DNA from: Coenobita brevimanus
Lineage: Eukaryota > Arthropoda > Malacostraca > Decapoda > Coenobitidae
DNA length: 64,000 nucleotides
Direction of reading: 5' to 3'
Assembly: GCA_032717465.1 (NCBI GenBank)
Contig: CM064655.1
Coordinates: 17,076,902 to 17,140,901, forward strand
Program-made: the position numbers and the translations under genes
Notes under the pieces: model-generated
Told to the model about the DNA's origin: nothing
Database searches by the model: none
Seen by the model: only the letters and a program-made list of their open reading frames with translations
Shown: positions 59,140 to 64,000 of the stretch, piece by piece
Numbering within the stretch: the stretch's first letter is position 1
Layout: each line of letters starts with the position of its first letter

Positions 59140-59395
59140 ATTAATTCTAACAACGGGAGCTTCACGGCCCTTGGTGTGGTGCGGTGTGGAAGGTTCAATT
59201 TGTGTGGTGTGATGTAAGAAGGTTGTATAATGTGGTGTGGCGTGAAAGGGTGGTATGGTGTTGTGTGATAGGGTGTGATGTAGCTTCGCTTAAGTCTACG
59301 GGAGTGAAGCACCTTGCGTCCGAAAATCGTTAGTGGAAAACAGTCTGACGGAACCGCTCGTAGAGGTGCTCCTGCATAAAAAATTGGAATTGGAG
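59140..59395 (+). repeat. Dispersed repeat, copy 2, with a LINE 3'-UTR-like start
   Basis: Begins with ACGGGAGCTTCACGGCCCTTGG, resembling the 3' UTR of the remnant at 31168-31190 (GCGGGCTCACGGCCTTTGG). It continues with GTGTGGTGTGG/GGTGTGATG low complexity and the conserved block shared with 44290-44490. Confidence 0.6.
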
Positions 59396-59399
59396 GAGA

Positions 59400-60020
59400 A
59401 AAAGGGAAGGTCAAGGAATGAGGTGCGGGGAAAGGAAGATGGGGGTGAGAGATGAGGTTGGGGAAGGGAAGGAAAATGGAATCTGGGTTATGAATTGCGA
59501 GGGAATAAAGACCGTGTAGGAAAGCATCGCCAGTGGAGAAGGCTGTGTTAAGGAGTATTTGGAGTAGTTGTAGAATCAGGTAGGGGTGGAAAAGAGGGTG
59601 GACTTCGAGACCGAATTGTAGGCTAAAAAAAAAAAAAAAAAATGAGGCCTGATTTTTGTGTAGTGTAGTATCTGAGGAAGTCTGGGAGAGAGTAGAAGTG
59701 GTTGGGAGGGCAGACTAAGGAAAAAGTCTGAGGACCTTAGGAGTAGGGCTAACAATGAATTACTAAGGGATATGGCTTGGTTATGTGCAAGGTAATCTCC
59801 AGGGACAGGTTAGGCTAGGGGCGGGTGGGACGGTGGGCTAAGGAAAGGTCGGTGGTTAGGCTTAGGAAGAGGAGGACTGAGAAGGTAATGTAAAGGAATG
59901 AGAGAATATTTGGAAGAGAGGCTGTTAGGAGCAGGGCAAAGGAAAATGACATTCTGGCTGGGTTGGAAAAGCTTTTATCTCGGGGTGAATTGAGTGAGCT
60001 AAGCGAGGATGGCAGGTAAG
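59400..60020. other. Purine-leaning stretch, no gene seen
   Basis: The GGAATGAGGTGCGGGGAAAGG phrase at 59415 echoes GGAATGAGGCGCTGAGAAG at 58640, and ATAAAGACCGTGTAGGAAAGC echoes AGAGACCTTGTAGTACGGC. This suggests an old duplication whose copies flank the minus-strand retroelement fragment. An A run lies at 59624-59641. Confidence 0.4.
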
Positions 60021-60029
60021 CGAGAGGCA

Positions 60030-60360
60030 TTGAGAAGGGTTGGGGGTCGGTGATGGTGTTCTTTGTGGCGGGGATGGCTGCTGGAGTGGCGGAGTGGGGC
60101 TGGAGTTTGATGCTAGAGGAAAGCCAAAGTGAGGGTGGGAGATGGAATCGGTGTGGTGTAACTCGTATGACTGATGTGAATATATTTTAAGGTATTTCTG
60201 TGACGGTGTGAAGAAGGATTTTGATGTTAAAGTACGGTAAGTGAAAGTGAAGATGGGAGAGGGAGCCGGTGTGGTGCATCTCACGGGAATAATGTTATGG
60301 AGTGAGGCAAGAGTTTGATGTTAAGAACTCAAGTAAGGGTGAGAGATGAGGAGGCGGGAT
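60030..60360 (+). repeat. Degenerate ~100-115-bp tandem repeat, three units
   Basis: GTTTGATGCTAGAG ... AGTGAGGGTGGGAGATGG at about 60106, TTTTGATGTTAAAG ... AGTGAAGATGGGAGAGG at about 60220, and GTTTGATGTTAAGAAC ... AGTAAGGGTGAGAGATG at about 60312, each followed by CGGTGTGGTG in the first two. Confidence 0.65.
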
Positions 60361-60379
60361 AGCGAGGAGACGGATAGTA

Positions 60380-61150
60380 CCCCTAGAACATCTTAATCAA
60401 TTTTTAGGGTAAACACGTCTCCATAGCAGATAACTCTTACCACAAGTCCTTTTGTTTTCGTATTTTGTTACTTTAATATGAACTGTCGTTAGGTTTTAAA
60501 GTGTTTTGTTGGTGTACGAGTGAAGACGAAATTGTAGACAAGGACCGATATTCAGAACTTAATCTTAAGGGAGTGTAAATTACAGCTCCTGGTTTGCTGT
60601 CAGTTCTCCTTATCTCTGTCCTTGGGTCCGCCTTGTATTGTCTCTCGCTCCATTGATTTCTCTTCCAGTTATATCAGATTGTTGTTGATCTTGACTCGCT
60701 TCCTCTCTGGACCTCATTTTCACGCTCTACACTTCTGTTATTTCTTGATATCTTTGTAAAATTTTCAGTACGATGACATATTTACTCCTGGTACCTCAGA
60801 GGCTTTTATTTAGCTCAGGAATGAAATACGTAGTTGCCGTGAAAGGACTGTTTTGTCATCAAGGACTTTGGGGTTTTAGGTGTTTTCTAAAAGCTATTTT
60901 CCTCATAGATTTAGGTTGGGTGAAATCACAGAGGCCAAGTGTCCAGCTTGTAGAATTGGCCCAGTCATCATAACAACACATAATGGAGCGCTGCACACCA
61001 CATGTCACACCAAGACGCGGACACAATATCAGCTGTGTAGGAAACCGCTTACCTGCGGTCGACGTGTCTGCTCGATGAAACGGACATGGGTTGAGCAGCT
61101 GCAACAACAACCACAGAATTTAATGAAAGTCAACGGAAGTAACTTGGAGA
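60380..61150. other. Unique stretch with one foldback trace
   Basis: Foldback words at 60765-60860 (TACGATGACATATTTACTCC, CTCAGAGGCTTTTATTTAGC, CCGTGAAAGGACTG). No gene supported in the remainder. Confidence 0.4.
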
Positions 61151-61158
61151 ATAATTGT

Positions 61159-61446
<288 letters not shown>

Positions 61447-61874
61447 CACTAAGGGTGTTATATGATGAGTGTGGTTGTGTTAGGTGTGAGAGTGAGATAT
61501 AAGGTGTGTGCCGGTTTGTGAGGTGTGAGGTTGTGTGAGCGAAAGGGTGTGTGTGTGTGTGGGAGAAGGTACTGTACTATGTGAAGAGTGAATGTGTGAG
61601 GGTGCATAAGAGTGACAGGTGCCTCTCCGTCCGTGGGCGCTGTCACTTCCCCTCCTCTCATTCCACCACGCACCACAACACGAGTCTCCAAAATATGAAA
61701 TAAAAAATGAATGTGTAAATGATAACGGCTTCCCATAAAGAGGAACGCATCCCAGGAATTTTGGCACATCGAAAATATTTCCAACGCGAATATTTTCTGT
61801 CAGCGTAATTTCTTTAAAGTTTTTCCATCAAGAGAGAAAATATTCCAGAAATTTTGGCACATGTAAAGTATTTC

Positions 61875-62215
61875 AGGAGCTGCGGTGGCTTGGTGGTTAG
61901 CGGACATGTTTCCCGATGTCTGCTTCCCAAGTCTAGAGTTTGAACCTCAGCGGACATTTTAATTAAAGAGGCTGCAGGTAACATGTCCTCTCAGACGCTT
62001 GTACTGGTATGTGATCGCACCATGCCGGTTTACCGATGGCATACACACACACAAACATGACATGACAGGTTTACACTTTCTCCTGTATCACTCTTCGCGC
62101 AGACACTCCTTTACCATTTATACTTCGTTAGCATGGAGGGGTTGAACTCTCATCATCACTCTCCCTCCGAGGAGATCTGGTCCTGCAGTGGACATTATCT
62201 ATAAATTCTATATTA
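61875..62215 (+). repeat. tRNA-derived SINE
   Basis: Strong A box TGGCTTGGTGGTTAGCGG at 61886 and B-box-like AGTTTGAACC at 61937-61946, at tRNA-like spacing. The tail carries TACTTCGTTAGCATGGAGG, as in 38510-38860. It also has CTGGTCCTGCAGTGGACA, resembling CCGGTCCTGCAGTGGACAC of the twin SINE at 46801-47198. The families may therefore share a 3' module. Confidence 0.75.
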
Positions 62216-62229
62216 TAATGATCCGATTT

Positions 62230-62460
62230 CTTTACTTTTGTTGGTTTGATGGTTTGTTTGTTCATTTGTTACCGAAACACAGCAAAAACTACGCATAGTA
62301 GCACAATTTGTCATGGGAAGGTACAGCAAAAATGCTCTAACTTGAAAAATAAAACAATTTCCCGTCCAATAGGACAACCGATTCACGAGTTATGACTCAT
62401 TTTTGAAGATAGGAAGTGACGATATCGAGTGGAGGACGCCAAAGGCGTCCTCTCAGCGAG
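62230..62460. other. Unique stretch with a 9-bp hairpin
   Basis: GAGGACGCC (62432-62440) and GGCGTCCTC (62444-62452) are exact reverse complements around AAA. Upstream, CAACCGATTCACGAGTTATG resembles a phrase common in invertebrate dispersed repeats. Confidence 0.4.
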
Positions 62461-62727
62461 TGGACTGATGAAATTACAGAAAATGTTTTAACATGGAATA
62501 TTCCCCCTCAGTTTATTTTTTACCAGCTTGAAATTCTGTGTGTAACTTGTTATTGGTGTATAGGGTATCCAAGGCCATCACAGCCATACGCGGCTCATAA
62601 CATCCCATTCGTCATACTGATCTCCCGACTGTCGCTGGTCTCCTGAGTCTGTGATCCCTGGATATATACATTTTTTTCTAGGTTATTTCTTAGTGATACC
62701 CTGATACTGGCTGGCTCGACTCGTGTT

Positions 62728-62730
<3 letters not shown>

Positions 62731-62782
<52 letters not shown>
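62731..62782. repeat. (GA)n microsatellite
   Basis: Perfect GA run of about 26 units. Confidence 0.97.
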
Positions 62783-62784
<2 letters not shown>

Positions 62785-62849
62785 CGGGCACAAAGAAAAA
62801 ATGCATCCCTCCCCTCTCCCTTGTCCCCCAGCCTCCCCGTCCCCCTCAT

Positions 62850-63355
62850 TTTCTTCAACCCCCTCCATCTCTCTCCAACCCCCTCCATCTCTCTCCAACC
62901 CCCTCCATCTCTCTCCAACCCTCTCCATCTCTCTCCAACCCCCTCCATCTCTCTCCAACCCCCTCCATCTCTCTCCAACCCCCTCCATCTCTCTCTCCAG
63001 TCTCCTCCATCTCTCTCCAGTCCCCTCCATCTCTCTCTCCAGTCCCCTCCATCTCTCTCTCCAACCCCCTCCATCTCTCTCCAACCCCCTCCATCTCTCT
63101 CCAACCCCTCCATCTCTCTCCAACCTCTCCATCTCTCTCCAACCCCTCCATCTCCCTCCAACCCCTCCATCTCTCTCCAACCCCTCCATCACTCTCCAAC
63201 CCCTCCATCTCTCTCCAACCCCTCCATCTCCCTCCAACCCCTCCATCTCCCTCCAACCCCTCCATCTCTCTCCAACCCCTCCATCTCTCTCCAACCCCTC
63301 CATCTCCCTCCAACCCCTCCATCTCTCTCCAACCCCTCCATCTCCCTCCAGTCCC
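62850..63355 (+). repeat. 20-bp then 19-bp pyrimidine minisatellite
   Basis: CCCCCTCCATCTCTCTCCAA units of 20 bp to about 62990, a middle section with CCAGTCCCCTCCATCTCTCT variants (62998-63065), then 19-bp units (one C fewer) to 63355. Long frames on both strands derive from it. Confidence 0.95.
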
Positions 63356-63367
63356 CATCCTCTCTAA

Positions 63368-63374
<7 letters not shown>

Positions 63375-63403
<29 letters not shown>
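63375..63403. repeat. (CT)n microsatellite
   Basis: CT run closing the minisatellite block. Confidence 0.9.
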
Positions 63404-63407
<4 letters not shown>

Positions 63408-63544
63408 TCCATATCCCTGCCCCCCACCCCCCCACCCCTCACTCTTTGCTAGGGTGTTGCTGGAAGGGTTTGACGTGTTTTCCATCGGGGTACAAAATAT
63501 GATAAGGTTTGTAGAGATGGACGTCGCGATTACTGCTGGCCCGT

Positions 63545-64000
63545 GGATGGTGGTGCTGCTGATAGTGATGATGGTGTCGATAATGGCAGTGGTGGTGGTG
63601 GTGGTGGTCGTGGAGGTAGTGGTGTAAGGGTGATGACTGCATTGGTGGTGGTGGTGGTGCTGGTGGTTATAGAGGTAGTGGTGAGGGTGATGACTTCAGT
63701 GATGGTGGTGGTGGTAGTTGCAGGGGTGTTGGTGATAATACAGTAGTGGTGGTAATTGTGGTAGTGGTAGGGTTTGTTGGTAACGGTAGCGGTGGTGGTG
63801 GTGGTGGTGGTAATAGGATTGTTGGTGATAGTGGTACCGGTAGTATTGATGATAGTGGTTGCAGTGGTGATTGGTCGTGATGGTATCGATAGTGAAGTTA
63901 TTGGTGATGGTAGTGATATTGGTGGGGTCAGTGGTGGTGGTGTCAGTAATGATGGTGAAACTATTGATTGTGCTGGTGATGGTAGTGAGGATGGTGGTGG
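63545..64000 (+). repeat. Degenerate GGT/GAT-rich region to window edge
   Basis: GTGGTGGTGATGGTAGTG-type trinucleotide-derived sequence with many substitutions. It continues past the window end. Confidence 0.8.

Overview
This window is animal nuclear DNA, most likely from a decapod crustacean and plausibly a crab. No bacterial gene organisation, complete gene or functional structural RNA gene is visible. The inference rests on three things. Dinucleotide microsatellites are extremely dense, including uninterrupted (CA)n runs of 631 bp and 494 bp. There are broken non-LTR (jockey-like) reverse transcriptase remnants of a kind I recall as common in decapod genomes. There are also several tRNA-derived SINEs. 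The species call is inference, not a database result.

Layout. 0-7 kb: C/T-rich low complexity with a 31-bp minisatellite, foldback-repeat remnants, and one exon-like cysteine-rich segment on the minus strand (5560-5728). 7-13 kb: the 631-bp (CA)n, further foldback remnants, a C/A-rich 26-bp repeat block and a 27-bp G/T minisatellite. 13-24 kb: long pyrimidine-rich tracts containing 30-bp, 21-bp and 22-bp minisatellites. 24-29 kb: two clear foldback elements and many microsatellites. 29-31.2 kb: a diverged tandem duplication with RFX/EF-C-like palindromes, then a 5'-truncated, frameshifted non-LTR element with a poly(A) tail. 32-38 kb: an inverted repeat, a foldback cluster, a 14-bp perfect hairpin and a lysine-rich open segment. 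37.6-48 kb: twin tRNA-derived SINEs each set in (AT)n, a second SINE type, an 86-bp compound repeat, a degenerate 63-bp array and pyrimidine-rich blocks. 49-64 kb: more foldback copies, the 494-bp (CA)n, several short-period arrays, a minus-strand reverse transcriptase tail, two more tRNA-like SINEs, a 20/19-bp minisatellite and a degenerate GGT/GAT region at the right edge.

The most interesting signal is a dispersed repeat family that recurs at roughly two dozen places in very diverged form. Its core reads like ATTCTTGCTG, then a short CCAGACGATTTTATTCAGCT-type block, then a GAACTGGAGGGGTT-type block. In the best copies this arm is followed by a centre of about 15-25 bp resembling AATGAAGGCTGT and then by the reverse complement of the arm. 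This gives foldback (MITE-like) units of about 150 bp. The window is best read as repeat-dominated intergenic or intronic DNA. I cannot assign any gene pathway to it.
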